A stretch of 64,000 nt of DNA from Mesorhizobium sp. GTDB taxonomy: Bacteria > Pseudomonadota > Alphaproteobacteria > Rhizobiales > Rhizobiaceae. The stretch is taken from the NCBI GenBank assembly GCA_019635735.1, contig JAHBYX010000003.1:372001-436000 (forward strand), read 5' to 3'. Positions 26,939-38,101 of the stretch are shown here, piece by piece. The notes below the pieces were generated by a model that ran no database searches, was not told the DNA's origin, and saw nothing but the letters and a program-made list of their open reading frames with translations. The position numbers and the translations under genes were made by a program. Position 1 is the stretch's first letter. Each line of letters starts with the position of its first letter.

Positions 26939-27532
26939 ATGGAAGCGCTGGTGGTGATCGATGTCCAGAACGATTTCTGCCCGGGTGGCGCGCTCGCGGT
27001 CGCAGGCGGCGACGAGATCGTGCCGGTCGTCAACAGGCTCATCCAGTCGTTCGACCACGTCGTGCTGACGCAGGACTGGCATCCGGCCGGCCATTCGAGC
27101 TTCGCGTCGAGCCATAAGGGCCGGGAGCCGTTCGAGACGATCGCGATGCCTTATGGCCCGCAGACGCTCTGGCCGGACCATTGCGTGCAGGGCACCGCGG
27201 GCGCGCTGTTCCATCCCGATCTCGCCTGGACCAAGGCGGAACTCGTCATCCGCAAGGGATTTCGCAAGGGGATCGATTCCTATTCGGCCTTCTACGAGAA
27301 CGACCATACGACCCCGACAGGCCTCGGCGGCTATCTGAGGGAGCGCGGCTTCTCGAAGCTGACGATGGTGGGCCTCGCGACCGATTTCTGCGTCGCCTTC
27401 TCCGCGCTCGACGCGCGCAGGCTCGGCTTCGACGTGACGGTCAGGCTGGACGCCTGCCGCGCGATCGACCTCGGCGGTTCCCTGGCGGCGATGACGGACC
27501 GGATGCGGGAAGCGGGTGTGAAGCTGGTCTGA
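26939..27532 (+). CDS. pncA: Nicotinamidase/pyrazinamidase
   Basis: 197-aa cysteine hydrolase of the isochorismatase-like family. The triad is Asp8 (VVIDVQNDF), Lys106 (VIRKGF) and Cys151 (LATDFCVAF). Metal ligands are suggested by TQDWHPAGH (Asp46, His48, His52) and His81 in WPDHCVQG. The spacing fits characterised PncA. It converts nicotinamide to nicotinate and ammonia in the cytoplasm. The start ATG at 26939 has GGAGAAGG upstream; a GTG at 26927 is less likely. It is divergent from the Mo hydroxylase operon and feeds both salvage (PncB) and the proposed catabolic route. Confidence 0.93.
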   Translation: MEALVVIDVQNDFCPGGALAVAGGDEIVPVVNRLIQSFDHVVLTQDWHPAGHSSFASSHKGREPFETIAMPYGPQTLWPDHCVQGTAGALFHPDLAWTKAELVIRKGFRKGIDSYSAFYENDHTTPTGLGGYLRERGFSKLTMVGLATDFCVAFSALDARRLGFDVTVRLDACRAIDLGGSLAAMTDRMREAGVKLV

Positions 27533-27547
27533 AGGCTAGGGCAGACT

Positions 27548-28247
27548 CTACCCCACGCCCACGTAGCGCTTGACCATTTCCGGATCGGCCCGGAGCACGG
27601 CGACATCCACCGTCTCGCGGTTGTGGCCATTCTCGAGGAATGCCACGCGGTCGGCGACGGAGAGCACGGCATCGACGCGCTGCTCGACCAGGATGGTGGA
27701 GACACCGCGGCGGCGCAGTTCCACCACCGTCTCGCGGATCTTGGCGATCATCGAGGGCATCAGGCCCTCGGTCGGCTCGTCGAGCAGCAGCACCTCGGGC
27801 TCAAGGCAGAGCGCCCGGGCCATCGCCAGCATCTGCTGCTCGCCGCCGGAGAGCGTGCCGGAGCGCTGCTTCAGCCGCTCGCGAAGCAACGGGAAGAGGT
27901 CGAGCACGGCCTCGCGCGTCGCCGCTCCCTTGCCCCGGGCCATCAGTCCGATCTCGATGTTCTCGGCGACGGTCATCTCGGCGAACAGGCGGCGGCCCTG
28001 CGGCACGTAGGCGACGCCATGCTTGGGCACCTGCCAGGCCGGCAGGGCGGTCAGTTCGGTCTCGCCGAGCCGGACGGAACCGGCGCGGGCCGGCACCAGC
28101 CCCATGATCGCCTTGAGCAGCGTCGTCTTGCCGGCGCCGTTGCGGCCGAGCAGGCAGAGCACTTCTCCCCTGCGCAGCGACAGCGACACGCCATAGAGCA
28201 CCTGCACCTCGCCATAGGCGCAATCGAGGCCCTGGATCGCGAGAACG

Positions 28248-28255
<8 letters not shown>
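27548..28255 (-). CDS. Branched-chain-type ABC transporter ATP-binding protein (LivF-like)
   Basis: 235-aa ATPase. Walker A is GRNGAGKTT, the signature LSGGEQQMLAMARAL, Walker B VLLLDEPTEGL and the switch His is replaced as usual by VEQRV. It overlaps the LivG-like gene by 8 bp and ends 15 bp from the convergent pncA stop, with no visible terminator between. It is one of two ATPases of a HAAT-family importer whose substrate is here proposed to be nicotinate or nicotinamide and not a branched-chain amino acid. Confidence 0.92.
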
Positions 28256-28975
<720 letters not shown>

Positions 28976-28988
<13 letters not shown>

Positions 28989-29974
28989 TTCAGCCACCGT
29001 TCGCGGATCGAGCCGAACAAGCCCTTGGGGAAGAACAGGACGAGCAGGATCAATGCCACGCCGACGATGCCGATCTGGTTGAGCCGGGCGTCCGGAAACC
29101 AGGCGTTCAGCGCGTCGTTCGACATCTCGGCGAGATAGAACATCAGGAGCGTGCCGAAGAAGGGGCCGAGCGTCGTCGCGGCACCGCCGAGCAGCACCCA
29201 GAGCAGCGGCAGGATGGAATACTGGATCGAGGCGAAGGTGGAGCCCATGTAGCCGAAGAGGAGGACATAGGCGGCGCCCGCCGTCGCCGAGATCGCGCCG
29301 GAGATAGCCACCGACGCCAGCTTGTTGGCGAAGGTGTCAAAGCCCAGCATCCGCGCCCGCTCCTCGTTCTCGCGGATCGCGACAAGCACGCGGCCGAAGC
29401 GCGAACGGGCGATCAAGAGCGTGATGCCGAGGCCGAGCGCGAACAGCGCCCAGGCGATGATGTAGCGTGTGTCGCGGTTCGTCATGTCGAGGAACATCGG
29501 ACCGATCTCGATGATGCGCTCGGCGCGAGAGAGCGTCAGCCCCTCGTCGCCGCGCGTCCATTCGCCGAGCCACAGCGACATCAGGTAGGCGACCTGAGCG
29601 AACATCAGCGTCACGATCATGAAGGCGACGCCCGTCGTCCTGAGCGCCAGCGCGCCGACCAGCAGTGCAAGCGCCGTGCCGCAGCCGATGCCGATCGCAA
29701 AGGCCGGCAGCGGATGGACCCCGAAATGATAGATCGGCAGGCCGGCGCCGTAGAGGCCGGCAGCGAAGAACATCGAGTGGCCGAGCGAGAGCAGGCCCGT
29801 GTAGCCGAACAGGACGTTGTAGCCCATGGCGAACAGCGCCAGCACCATGACGCGCGCGATGACGCCGTTGTGGTAGTCCGGGAGCACATATTGAGCGGCG
29901 AAGAGAAGAGCGATCAGGCCGAAGTGAAGGCCCCAGACTCTCGCATCGTCGCGAGCGGTGAGATGTCCGCTCAT
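28976..29974 (-). CDS. Branched-chain-type ABC transporter permease (LivM-like)
   Basis: 332-aa inner-membrane permease with about nine hydrophobic segments, beginning near residue 14 (GLHFGLIALLFAAQYVLPDY). YNVLFGYTGLLSLGHSMFF is the LivM hallmark. The cytoplasmic segment ENEERARMLGFDTFANKLA contacts the ATPase. Its start overlaps the LivH-like stop (ATGA). Confidence 0.92.
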
Positions 29975-30852
29975 CGGGCCGCCGTCCCGAACAGGCCCTG
30001 CGGCCGGAAGACGAGCACCATCGCCACCAGCAGCGTCGCCAGCATCTTGGCGAGCGTCGGCGAGAAGAACACCGAGATGACGCCGTCGGACACGCCGATA
30101 AGCAGGGCGGCCACTACCGTGCCGCGCAGCGAACCCAGCCCGCCGATGATCACGACAATGAAGGACAGGAGCAGCGGATCGGTGCCCATCAGGTAGTGGG
30201 CCTGCTGGATCGGCACGATCAGCACCGCGGCCACCGCGGCGAGCATCGCGCCGAGCGCGAAAACACCGGCATAGACGCGGTCGACCGGAATGCCGAAGGC
30301 CTGCGCCGTCTCACGGTCGTATTGCGTCGCCCGCATGACGAGCCCGATCCTGGTGCGGGTCAGCACCAGCCAGGTCAGCGTGATGAGCAGGATCGACGCG
30401 CCGATCACGGCGAGCTTGTAGCCGGAATAGCCGAACCAGGGCAGAAGGACGCGGTAGTTGAACGGCGGGACGACCGGGTTGGCGTCGGGACCGTAGAAGG
30501 TGAGCGCCGCCTGCTGCAGCACGTAGAGCAGGCCGATCGTCGCGACGATCGTCGCCTCCGGATTGTAATGGATTCGTCGCAGCACCAGCCGCTCGGCCGC
30601 GAACGCGATCGCGCCGACGACCAGAGGACTCAGAACCAGCGCCAGCAGGAACCCGATCGCCGGATGCCCGGTCGCCAGCGTCGAGAAATACCAGGCCAGC
30701 ACCGCGCCCAGCATGAAGAACTCGCCATGCGCGACGTTGACGACACGCATCACGCCGAAGACCAGCGACAGGCCGAGCGCCATCAGCGCCAGCACGGCCG
30801 CCATGACGAGACCCTCGAGGGTGGCGAGAAGAAGATGCGGTCCGAAGGCCAT
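29971..30852 (-). CDS. Branched-chain-type ABC transporter permease (LivH-like)
   Basis: 293-aa inner-membrane permease. The N-terminal MALGLSLVFGVMRVVNVAHG and later YDRETAQAFGIPVDRVY are diagnostic for LivH. Its ATG (30852) directly follows the stop codon of the parE-like toxin gene (TGAATG, no intervening base), with no good ribosome site of its own. It may therefore depend on translation re-initiation from the toxin gene. Confidence 0.92.
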   Translation of the reverse strand: MAFGPHLLLATLEGLVMAAVLALMALGLSLVFGVMRVVNVAHGEFFMLGAVLAWYFSTLATGHPAIGFLLALVLSPLVVGAIAFAAERLVLRRIHYNPEATIVATIGLLYVLQQAALTFYGPDANPVVPPFNYRVLLPWFGYSGYKLAVIGASILLITLTWLVLTRTRIGLVMRATQYDRETAQAFGIPVDRVYAGVFALGAMLAAVAAVLIVPIQQAHYLMGTDPLLLSFIVVIIGGLGSLRGTVVAALLIGVSDGVISVFFSPTLAKMLATLLVAMVLVFRPQGLFGTAAR

Positions 30853-31158
30853 TCAGGGGGTCTCGTCGTCGGGGGCGTCGGGGCTCGGGGGCCACCGGCG
30901 CGCCGAATGATGCACCGAGGTTATCCAGATCCCGTCGTCCCGGATTTCGTAGACGATGACGTAGCTGGGATGGGGAATCAGTTCACGGGTGCCAGCAATC
31001 GACCCCGGACGGCCTATCCGGGGAAAGTCAGCCAGTTTCAGAACGGCCGTTTCAAACAGCAAGTCGATGCGGACCGCCGCACGCGGGCTGTCCAAGGCGA
31101 TGTACTCGCCGATTTCGAGGCGCTCTGTTTCAGCTTCCGGGGTCCACGTGACCTTCAA
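30853..31158 (-). CDS. ParE/RelE-family toxin
   Basis: 101-aa basic protein of the type II ParE toxin family. Features are the N-terminal VTWTPEAETERLEIGEYIA helix, ELIPHPSYVIVYEIRDD and IWITSVHHSARRW, which form the compact RelE/ParE fold. ParE toxins act on DNA gyrase, RelE-type ones on mRNA; sequence favours ParE but does not prove the target. It overlaps the upstream antitoxin by 4 bp (ATGA) and abuts livH. The C-terminal PPSPDAPDDETP tail is low-complexity. Confidence 0.85.
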   Translation of the reverse strand: MKVTWTPEAETERLEIGEYIALDSPRAAVRIDLLFETAVLKLADFPRIGRPGSIAGTRELIPHPSYVIVYEIRDDGIWITSVHHSARRWPPSPDAPDDETP

Positions 31159-31439
31159 GCGTCACGCTCGCGCGCTTCACGTTCCCACTTCGCGCGTCGC
31201 TTGGCGAATTCTGCGCGCACTTCCTCGTCCGAGCGCCCGCGTCCTGCAGCAATCGACTTCCGAGCCTCATCCACCTTGCCCTGGAGCCAGGCGACGTATT
31301 CCCGATCCTGATTGACATAGTTGCGCATCATTTCGCGCATGATCTGCGATGCGGGGCGGTCCGCAGCCGCGGCGGCCTTCATGAAGGCATCCCGCAGCTC
31401 CGGTTCGAGTTTCATCGTGAAAACGGCTTCCTTGGCCAT
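31155..31439 (-). CDS. Ribbon-helix-helix type antitoxin
   Basis: 94-aa protein with an N-terminal ribbon-helix-helix-like segment (AVFTMKLEPELRDAFMKAA, then DRPASQIMREMMRNYV) and a charged C-terminal tail (ERKWEREARERDA-like) that would bind the toxin. The start ATG at 31439 is preferred over an upstream in-frame ATG at 31553, which would read through the operator and into the preceding gene. Antitoxins of this type bind their own promoter, matching the strong palindrome just upstream. Confidence 0.82.
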   Translation of the reverse strand: MAKEAVFTMKLEPELRDAFMKAAAAADRPASQIMREMMRNYVNQDREYVAWLQGKVDEARKSIAAGRGRSDEEVRAEFAKRRAKWEREARERDA

Positions 31440-31455
31440 GGCGAACACTCCGATC

Positions 31456-31493
31456 AAAGGTAATGACAAGGTATATACCCCGTCATTACCTTT
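31456..31493 (-). promoter_or_regulatory. Operator/promoter of the ParE-type toxin-antitoxin pair
   Basis: Perfect 12-bp arms (AAAGGTAATGAC at 31456-31467, complement at 31482-31493) flank a central perfect palindrome GGTATATACC (31470-31479). The TATATAC core may double as a -10 element. It lies 16 bp before the antitoxin start codon and 16 bp after the stop of the ABC binding-protein gene, so transcription of the downstream permease genes could originate here. Confidence 0.75.
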
Positions 31494-31509
31494 CAACCGG
31501 AAACCGTCG

Positions 31510-32814
31510 TCAGAGCGGCATGGTCGTGTAGTCGCCCTCGGGCTCGTAGACACCGTCGTTGATCGATGTCTTGTGGATGACCTTGAGCTTGCCGCCCTCG
31601 ACCTTGGAAATGTTCTGGATGCCGAACACCTGGTGGATCTTGCCGTTAAAGACCTTGGCGCCCTGCGGATGCTCCGGCCCCTCGGGGAACTCGGTCAGCG
31701 CCTCGGTGGCTTCGACCAGCTTGGCACGGTCTTGCGGTCCCTGGTAGCCGGCGGCCTCCATCGCCTGCTTGATGACGTAGAGCGTCTCCCAGCAGCCGAA
31801 CATGTGAGCGGCGGTCGAGATGTCCTTCGGGTCGTCGACCGAGGCGCCGTTGTCATCGATGCCGACGGCGGCGCGATAGGCCTTCTGCGCTTCCGAGTCG
31901 TCGGCCTGGGCATAGCGCGGCGAGCCTTCCCAGAAATGGCTGCCGTCGAGGAATTCGAGGCCGGGCGAGTTGATGTCGACTGCTTCGAGACTGTCGATGA
32001 AGCCGAACAGCTGCGGCCGGTTCGAGCCATAGAACTCGCCGAGTTCCTTGACGAAGGTCAGCACTGCCGGCCCGACCATCACGTGGTAGATGACCTCGGT
32101 CTCCGCCGGGATCTGCGGGAAGTATTTGGTGAAGGACGACTCCGTCGGCGGGATGGCGATCTGGGCGATCACGTCGGCGCCCTGCGCCTTCAGCGCCGGC
32201 GGGAGATAGTCGCGATGGTCGTGGCCGAAGGCGAAGTCCGGGAAGATCTGCGTGACCTTCTTGCCGACATTGCCGGCGATCCACGGCGCCATCGACTGGA
32301 TCTGGCTCTTCACGTCGGTGATGCCCGGCTGGAAGACGTAGCGGTTCATCTTGGTCGAGGCGACGTGGTGGCCTTCCGACACGACATAGTACGGAATCTT
32401 GAGCTCGCCGGCCGCCGGCGAGGACGCGATGACGACATGGCTGAACAGGGTGCCGTAGACCACGTCGACCTTGTGCTGGTTGGCGAATTTCTCGACCACT
32501 TCCGGTCCGCGTTTGGCATCGGTGCCGTCATCCTCGGTGACGATCTCGACCGGCCGGCCGTTGATGCCGCCGGCGGCGTTGATGGCCTTGACCGCGGCCA
32601 TGGTGGTCTTCTCGTACCAGCGGCCGTAGGAGGCGCCGATGCCGGTGCGGTGCGCCTGGAAGCCGATCTTGATCGGCGCCGACGACTGCGCCTGCGCATA
32701 GCGCACGAAACCCGGCCCCATCGCGAGGCCGGCCGTGGCGCCTATTCCCTTCAGCGCCGAACGGCGGCTGATGCTCTTCCTCAGAAAGCTGATCTTTCCC
32801 TGTTCTTCGCTCAT
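31510..32814 (-). CDS. Branched-chain/amide-type ABC transporter substrate-binding protein
   Basis: 434-aa periplasmic binding protein of the type I fold (Peripla_BP_6). It has a twin-arginine signal (SISRRSALKGIG, cleavage near AQA-Q), then PIKIGFQAHRTGIGASYGRW and a ligand-binding region with VYGTLFSHVVIASSPAAGEL. The start ATG at 32814 has AAGGGGAA 6 bp upstream; longer frames read into the operator region. It resembles amide/urea-type receptors more than classic LivK. The gene position and upstream motif suggest it serves the nicotinate-type block, but the ligand is unknown. Confidence 0.9.
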   Translation of the reverse strand: MSEEQGKISFLRKSISRRSALKGIGATAGLAMGPGFVRYAQAQSSAPIKIGFQAHRTGIGASYGRWYEKTTMAAVKAINAAGGINGRPVEIVTEDDGTDAKRGPEVVEKFANQHKVDVVYGTLFSHVVIASSPAAGELKIPYYVVSEGHHVASTKMNRYVFQPGITDVKSQIQSMAPWIAGNVGKKVTQIFPDFAFGHDHRDYLPPALKAQGADVIAQIAIPPTESSFTKYFPQIPAETEVIYHVMVGPAVLTFVKELGEFYGSNRPQLFGFIDSLEAVDINSPGLEFLDGSHFWEGSPRYAQADDSEAQKAYRAAVGIDDNGASVDDPKDISTAAHMFGCWETLYVIKQAMEAAGYQGPQDRAKLVEATEALTEFPEGPEHPQGAKVFNGKIHQVFGIQNISKVEGGKLKVIHKTSINDGVYEPEGDYTTMPL

Positions 32815-32880
32815 GCCAGTTCCCCTTGCTTTGTCACATTCGCCCAGAAAACGCGCATCTCCGATCAATTCGCCAAGGAC

Positions 32881-32898
32881 GAAAATCGAATGTATGCA
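32881..32898 (-). promoter_or_regulatory. Putative shared operator before the ABC binding-protein gene
   Basis: The minus strand reads TGCATACATTCGATTTTC, 13/18 identical to the pncA-side site and 12/18 to the hyuA site (the GATTTTC end is shared with hyuA exactly). It lies 66 bp before the start codon, close to the 73-bp spacing at hyuA, and has the same orientation relative to its gene. Confidence 0.5.
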
Positions 32899-32946
32899 AA
32901 CTAGATCACTTGTCCCCGAAGTGCGCAAGCGATCCGCTCGGCAGCG

Positions 32947-34338
32947 TCATGCTCCGGTTGGCGTCGCCAGCAGCCACAGTCCCAGTACCGTATACAGGAT
33001 CATCAGAATTGTAAGCGGAATCTGACTCCTCGTGGCGGCCTGCGAGCTCCCGTGCAACCTCTCCGACAGCATGTGCGCGAGGATGACCGCCAGCACATGC
33101 GCCCCCACGATCGCCGCCGCCTGAAGGTTCCACAGGACCCAGGCCGCGGCCGGACCCATGACGAGGCCGGCCGAGATGTAATTGTCCGCCGTGCCGAACA
33201 GGTTCCAGCCGCGCGAGAACGGATCGGAGATCGCCGCCAGGGCGTATTGGCCGTTGACCAGGAGCGCGATCAGATAGTGGGCGAAGTGATAGGCGAGCGC
33301 GATCGGCGCGATCGACCACACCAGCGTCCCGGCCGCGCGGGCGAGCGGCAGCGGTTCGCCCGATAGCTTCTCCCCCGCCCAGACCGACACGAAGAACGCG
33401 GCGGCGAATGCCGCCGGCACCAGGACGAGGCCCACCGTGTTCTCGACCATCACCGCCGAACGGCCTGGGAACTCCAGCGGATTGACGCCGATTGCGCCGA
33501 GCCAGGCGAAGGTGCGCATCAATCCGTCGAAGGAGACCGAGCCGAGCACCAGAAGCAGGAACAGCGCGCCGGAAAGCGGCAGCGGTTCGACCCTGGCGAG
33601 TTTTCCGCCCGGCAGGCACAGGCGCAGGCGTCCCTCGCTGCGCTCGAGGATCGCCAGTTTCGAGACGATGCGGAAGAAGACCGAGAACGGTTCGCAGCGT
33701 CGCGTCCACGGATCGTGGCCGACGGCAAGGACGCCGGCGAAATTCGCCAGCCAGTAGATCGAGACGGCACAGGCGAGCCGGGCAGGATCGTCGGGCGCGG
33801 GATAGACAAGCTCGAACCAGGCGAAGGCCGCGAACTGGACGATGGCCAGCCCATATCCGAGCCGCTCGAGCCAGGCGGGCGCCGAACGTTCTCCGGCCCT
33901 GCCGAAGAGCCGCGCCGGTCCCCGCCACGGATCGAGCCAGTCGAACAGGTTGCCGAACACTCCGGTCGCCATGGTCAGGCCGATCCAGAACAGCGTCCAG
34001 ACAACGAGCGGCAGCGGGTTCGACAGGGGGTCGCGGCTGCCGAGCCAGCCTGCGGCGACGAGGATGGCCAGTACGGCAAGCGATATCCACCCGGTTGCCG
34101 TGCGCAAATCGGGCATCCGGCCGGCGAGCGTCGCCCGGCGCGAAGCCAGCTTCCCGAGGGCGCCGGCGGGCACCAGCCACAGCACCGCGAAACTCGCGGC
34201 GACGGCCAGTGCCCCGCCGACGAAGTAGTGACCGGTCGGCAGCAGCAGGACGAAGCCGCGCTCCGACGCATGCGCCAGCGCCTCGCCCGGCGCTAGAGCC
34301 GCCGCGCCGCACATGACTGCTGTTCCCACCCGCCTCAT
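32947..34338 (-). CDS. Polytopic inner-membrane protein of unknown function
   Basis: 463-aa hydrophobic protein with roughly ten or more membrane segments, for example [20 protein letters not shown] and [20 protein letters not shown]-like stretches. The N-terminal segment up to HASERG looks like a signal peptide. Several Trp/Asp-rich loops ([29 protein letters not shown]) are distinctive, but I cannot assign a family. The ATG at 34338 is chosen because upstream in-frame starts would enter the pncB promoter; ATG at 34314 is an alternative. It is divergent from pncB and ends about 50 bp beyond the operator of the ABC binding-protein gene. Confidence 0.7.
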   Translation of the reverse strand: MRRVGTAVMCGAAALAPGEALAHASERGFVLLLPTGHYFVGGALAVAASFAVLWLVPAGALGKLASRRATLAGRMPDLRTATGWISLAVLAILVAAGWLGSRDPLSNPLPLVVWTLFWIGLTMATGVFGNLFDWLDPWRGPARLFGRAGERSAPAWLERLGYGLAIVQFAAFAWFELVYPAPDDPARLACAVSIYWLANFAGVLAVGHDPWTRRCEPFSVFFRIVSKLAILERSEGRLRLCLPGGKLARVEPLPLSGALFLLLVLGSVSFDGLMRTFAWLGAIGVNPLEFPGRSAVMVENTVGLVLVPAAFAAAFFVSVWAGEKLSGEPLPLARAAGTLVWSIAPIALAYHFAHYLIALLVNGQYALAAISDPFSRGWNLFGTADNYISAGLVMGPAAAWVLWNLQAAAIVGAHVLAVILAHMLSERLHGSSQAATRSQIPLTILMILYTVLGLWLLATPTGA

Positions 34339-34465
34339 GGCGACAACGAAGCACGCGCCTGCCGAACAGCGCAAGCGCGTGTGGCGCCGCACAACCGTTT
34401 CGCCCGACTGGATTTTCCACGGTGCAGCGCCTAGGAAGCTTGGCGGAGAGAGGGAAGAGTTCAGC

Positions 34466-35773
34466 ATGGCCACCAAGACCGACATCGCGCGCCGGGTCTA
34501 CAACCACACCTGGAAGCTCGACCCGATCGTGCGCAGCCTGCTCGATACGGATTTCTACAAGCTCCTGATGCTGCAGATGATCTGGGGCGTCTATCCGAAG
34601 GTTGACGCCACCTTCGACCTGATCAACCGCGCCACCCGCTACAGGCTCGCCGACGAGATCGACATCGAGGAGTTGCGCGACCAGCTCGACCACGCGCGCA
34701 CGCTCCGCTTCAAGAAGAAGGAGATGATCTGGCTCGCCGGCAACACCTTCTATGGCCGCAAGCAGATCTTCTCGCCCGAATTCCTCGACTGGCTGAAGGA
34801 CTTCCAGCTCCCCGAATACGAGCTGAGCAAGAAGGACGGCCAGTTCGAGCTCACCTTCCCCGGCCCGTGGATGTATACCTCGATGTGGGAGATTCCGGCA
34901 CTGGCGATCATCAACGAGCTCAGGTCGCGGGCGGCGATGAAGTCGCTCGGCCCGTTCTCGCTCGACGTCCTCTATGCCCGCGCCAAGGCAAAGCTCTGGG
35001 ACAAGGTCGAACGGCTCAAGCAGCTGCCGGACCTGCGCATCTCCGATTTCGGCACCCGCCGCCGCCACTCCTTCCTGTGGCACCGCTGGTGCGTCGAGGC
35101 GCTGAAGGAGGGGCTCGGCAGCGCCTTCACCGGCTCGTCCAACGTGCTTCTGGCCATGGACAACGACCTCGAAGCCGTCGGCACCAACGCGCATGAACTG
35201 CCGATGGTGCTGGCCGCACTCGCCGACAGCGAGGAGGAACTGAAGAAAGCGCCCTACCAGGTGCTGAAGGACTGGAAGAAATATTACGGCGGCAACCTGC
35301 TGATCGTGCTGCCCGACACCTTCGGCACCGCCTCGTTCCTGCGCGAGGCGCCGGACTGGGTCGCCGACTGGACCGGCTTTCGCCCCGACAGCGCGCCGGC
35401 GATCGAGGGCGGCGAACGGATCATCAGATGGTGGACGGAAAAGGGGCGCGATCCGCGCGAGAAGCTCCTGATCTTTTCCGACGGGCTCGACGTCGACACG
35501 ATCGTCGCCGCCTACCACCACTTCCACGACAAGGTCCGCATGGCCTTCGGCTGGGGCACCAATCTCACCAACGATTTCGAAGGCTGCGCGCCGAGCGAGG
35601 TCGAGGGGCTCAACGCGATATCGCTCGTCTGCAAGGTCACCGAGGCCAACGGCCGCCCGGCGGTCAAGCTCTCCGACAATCCGCTGAAGGCGACCGGCGA
35701 GCGGGCCGAGATCGAGCGCTATCTGCGCATCTTCGGCACAGAGGGCCAGACCGAGATCGGGTTGAAGGTGTGA
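34466..35773 (+). CDS. pncB: Nicotinate phosphoribosyltransferase
   Basis: 435-aa enzyme of NAD salvage converting nicotinate and PRPP to nicotinate mononucleotide. Characteristic segments are [15 protein letters not shown] near the N-terminus, [30 protein letters not shown] with the phosphorylatable His, and [11 protein letters not shown]. The start ATG at 34466 follows GGGAAGAG. It lies 7 kb from pncA with the ABC importer in between. It competes with the proposed hydroxylase for nicotinate. Confidence 0.95.
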   Translation: MATKTDIARRVYNHTWKLDPIVRSLLDTDFYKLLMLQMIWGVYPKVDATFDLINRATRYRLADEIDIEELRDQLDHARTLRFKKKEMIWLAGNTFYGRKQIFSPEFLDWLKDFQLPEYELSKKDGQFELTFPGPWMYTSMWEIPALAIINELRSRAAMKSLGPFSLDVLYARAKAKLWDKVERLKQLPDLRISDFGTRRRHSFLWHRWCVEALKEGLGSAFTGSSNVLLAMDNDLEAVGTNAHELPMVLAALADSEEELKKAPYQVLKDWKKYYGGNLLIVLPDTFGTASFLREAPDWVADWTGFRPDSAPAIEGGERIIRWWTEKGRDPREKLLIFSDGLDVDTIVAAYHHFHDKVRMAFGWGTNLTNDFEGCAPSEVEGLNAISLVCKVTEANGRPAVKLSDNPLKATGERAEIERYLRIFGTEGQTEIGLKV

Positions 35774-35885
35774 GGCGGACGGCCTCGTCGGCCTCGGTAT
35801 CGTGGAACGGGGAGTCCCATCGCTTTTCCTCCGGCGTCAGCTCCTTCGCGGCGTACCGCAACGTAAGCGTGTTCGCGTCGTCGCG

Positions 35886-35901
35886 GACGAAACATTTCGT
35901 C
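35886..35901. promoter_or_regulatory. Palindrome before the DUF982 gene
   Basis: GACGAAA-CA-TTTCGTC, a perfect 7-bp-arm palindrome 72 bp before the DUF982 start and 113 bp after pncB. It may be an operator or the stem of a weak terminator. The rest of the 199-bp gap (35774-35972) shows nothing else I can name. Confidence 0.35.
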
Positions 35902-35972
35902 CTCGAGGGAGTTTGTAGGGCGCCGGTCACACCGGCATCCACAAAAGACCTCAGAACGATAAGGATCTCCGC

Positions 35973-36278
35973 ATGAACGCCGCATTCCGTCGCCGTATCA
36001 CCGTACTCGTCGGACTGGGGACGCCGCGCAGCATCGAGAGTGCCGGCGAAGCGCTGGCCTATCTGCTCGAACTTCCCCGCGGGGCCCGCGACGAAGCCTT
36101 CGAGGCGACGGTGGTGGCCTGCCGCGACGCTCTTCGTGGACTCTGCGACGCCGACGAAGCGCGGGACGTCTTCTGCGCCTTCGCCCGCCGGCGCGACGTC
36201 TTTCTGGAGGACGTGCCGATGGAAGACGCCCTGGCCGACATGACGGCGGATACCGAGCCGAGGCCCCTCGCCGCCTGA
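35973..36278 (+). CDS. DUF982 domain protein
   Basis: 101-aa cytoplasmic protein matching DUF982, a family nearly confined to rhizobia and relatives. The conserved pattern runs from TPRSIESAGEALAYLLEL through ATVVACRDALRGL to EARDVFCAFARRRDVF. Function is unknown; rhizobial genomes carry many copies, often as single genes. The ATG at 35973 has AAGGAT upstream. It appears monocistronic. Confidence 0.8.
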   Translation: MNAAFRRRITVLVGLGTPRSIESAGEALAYLLELPRGARDEAFEATVVACRDALRGLCDADEARDVFCAFARRRDVFLEDVPMEDALADMTADTEPRPLAA

Positions 36279-36353
36279 GGCGGGACCGGACACATTGCCC
36301 GCCCGGAATACTGTCCGGCGAGGCAGGAGGGTCTCGGTCCGCTGTCGCGCCGG

Positions 36354-36650
36354 CTACTTCATCGCCAGAACCACCGTCCCCGAAATGGGATCCGTGACGC
36401 CCATCCCGTTGCCGAGATCGAGGAGCGTGTGGCGGAAGCTGTCGAGCGTCGCGATCATCTGCGGCCTCGCGGCTGCCAGCGCATCCATGCTGTCCCACTC
36501 CGCGATGATGCAGTAGCGGCCCTCGCCGGCTGCGATGATGTTGGCGTGCCGCAGGCCTGGCCAGGCCGCGACGACCGCCCGATGCGCATCGAGAAACGCG
36601 TCTTCCATGCCAGGCTTGATCTTGAAGCGTACGACGTTGAAAGCGCTCAT
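36354..36650 (-). CDS. ABM-like (dimeric alpha-beta barrel) protein
   Basis: 98-aa protein resembling the antibiotic biosynthesis monooxygenase/YgiN type. It starts with VVRFKIKPGMEDAFLDAHRA and continues through RYCIIAEWDSMDALAAARP and LDSFRHTLLDL. Such proteins act as small cofactor-free oxygenases or heme/quinone-modifying enzymes, and many have no known substrate. The start ATG at 36650 has GGGAGG 6 bp upstream; the longer frame from 36674 lacks one. No operon partner. Confidence 0.7.
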   Translation of the reverse strand: MSAFNVVRFKIKPGMEDAFLDAHRAVVAAWPGLRHANIIAAGEGRYCIIAEWDSMDALAAARPQMIATLDSFRHTLLDLGNGMGVTDPISGTVVLAMK

Positions 36651-36816
36651 GACTGCCTCCCGCGAGCAACTCACATGACTGCAATGGATGTGAACGGCAC
36701 GTCCCCGGGGCCGGCCGAGGCGCGATGTTGCGCCGCAGGGCCTTCCCCAACGTCACACTAGCTCAGAAGTCCTGCAGAGAGAAGCTCGCGGGTGGGCGAC
36801 CTCCGGGAGGTCGCGA

Positions 36817-37977
<1,161 letters not shown>

Positions 37978-38101
37978 GGCTGGCTCCCTATTGTTCAAGG
38001 CTGGACAAAGCGCGGAAGCGCCGCGGCGTCAAGTGCAACCTTTACCCGTCGCGCCGATCGCTTTGCCAGAAGTCCGTAGACCCGGGCAATCAGCCTCGTT
38101 C

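Noticed and set aside
35719-35985. Minus-strand frame between pncB and the DUF982 gene
   Set aside because: It contains a short plausible stretch (RDDANTLTLRYAAKELTPEE in one frame), but no start with a ribosome site, it runs into pncB, and no family was recognised.
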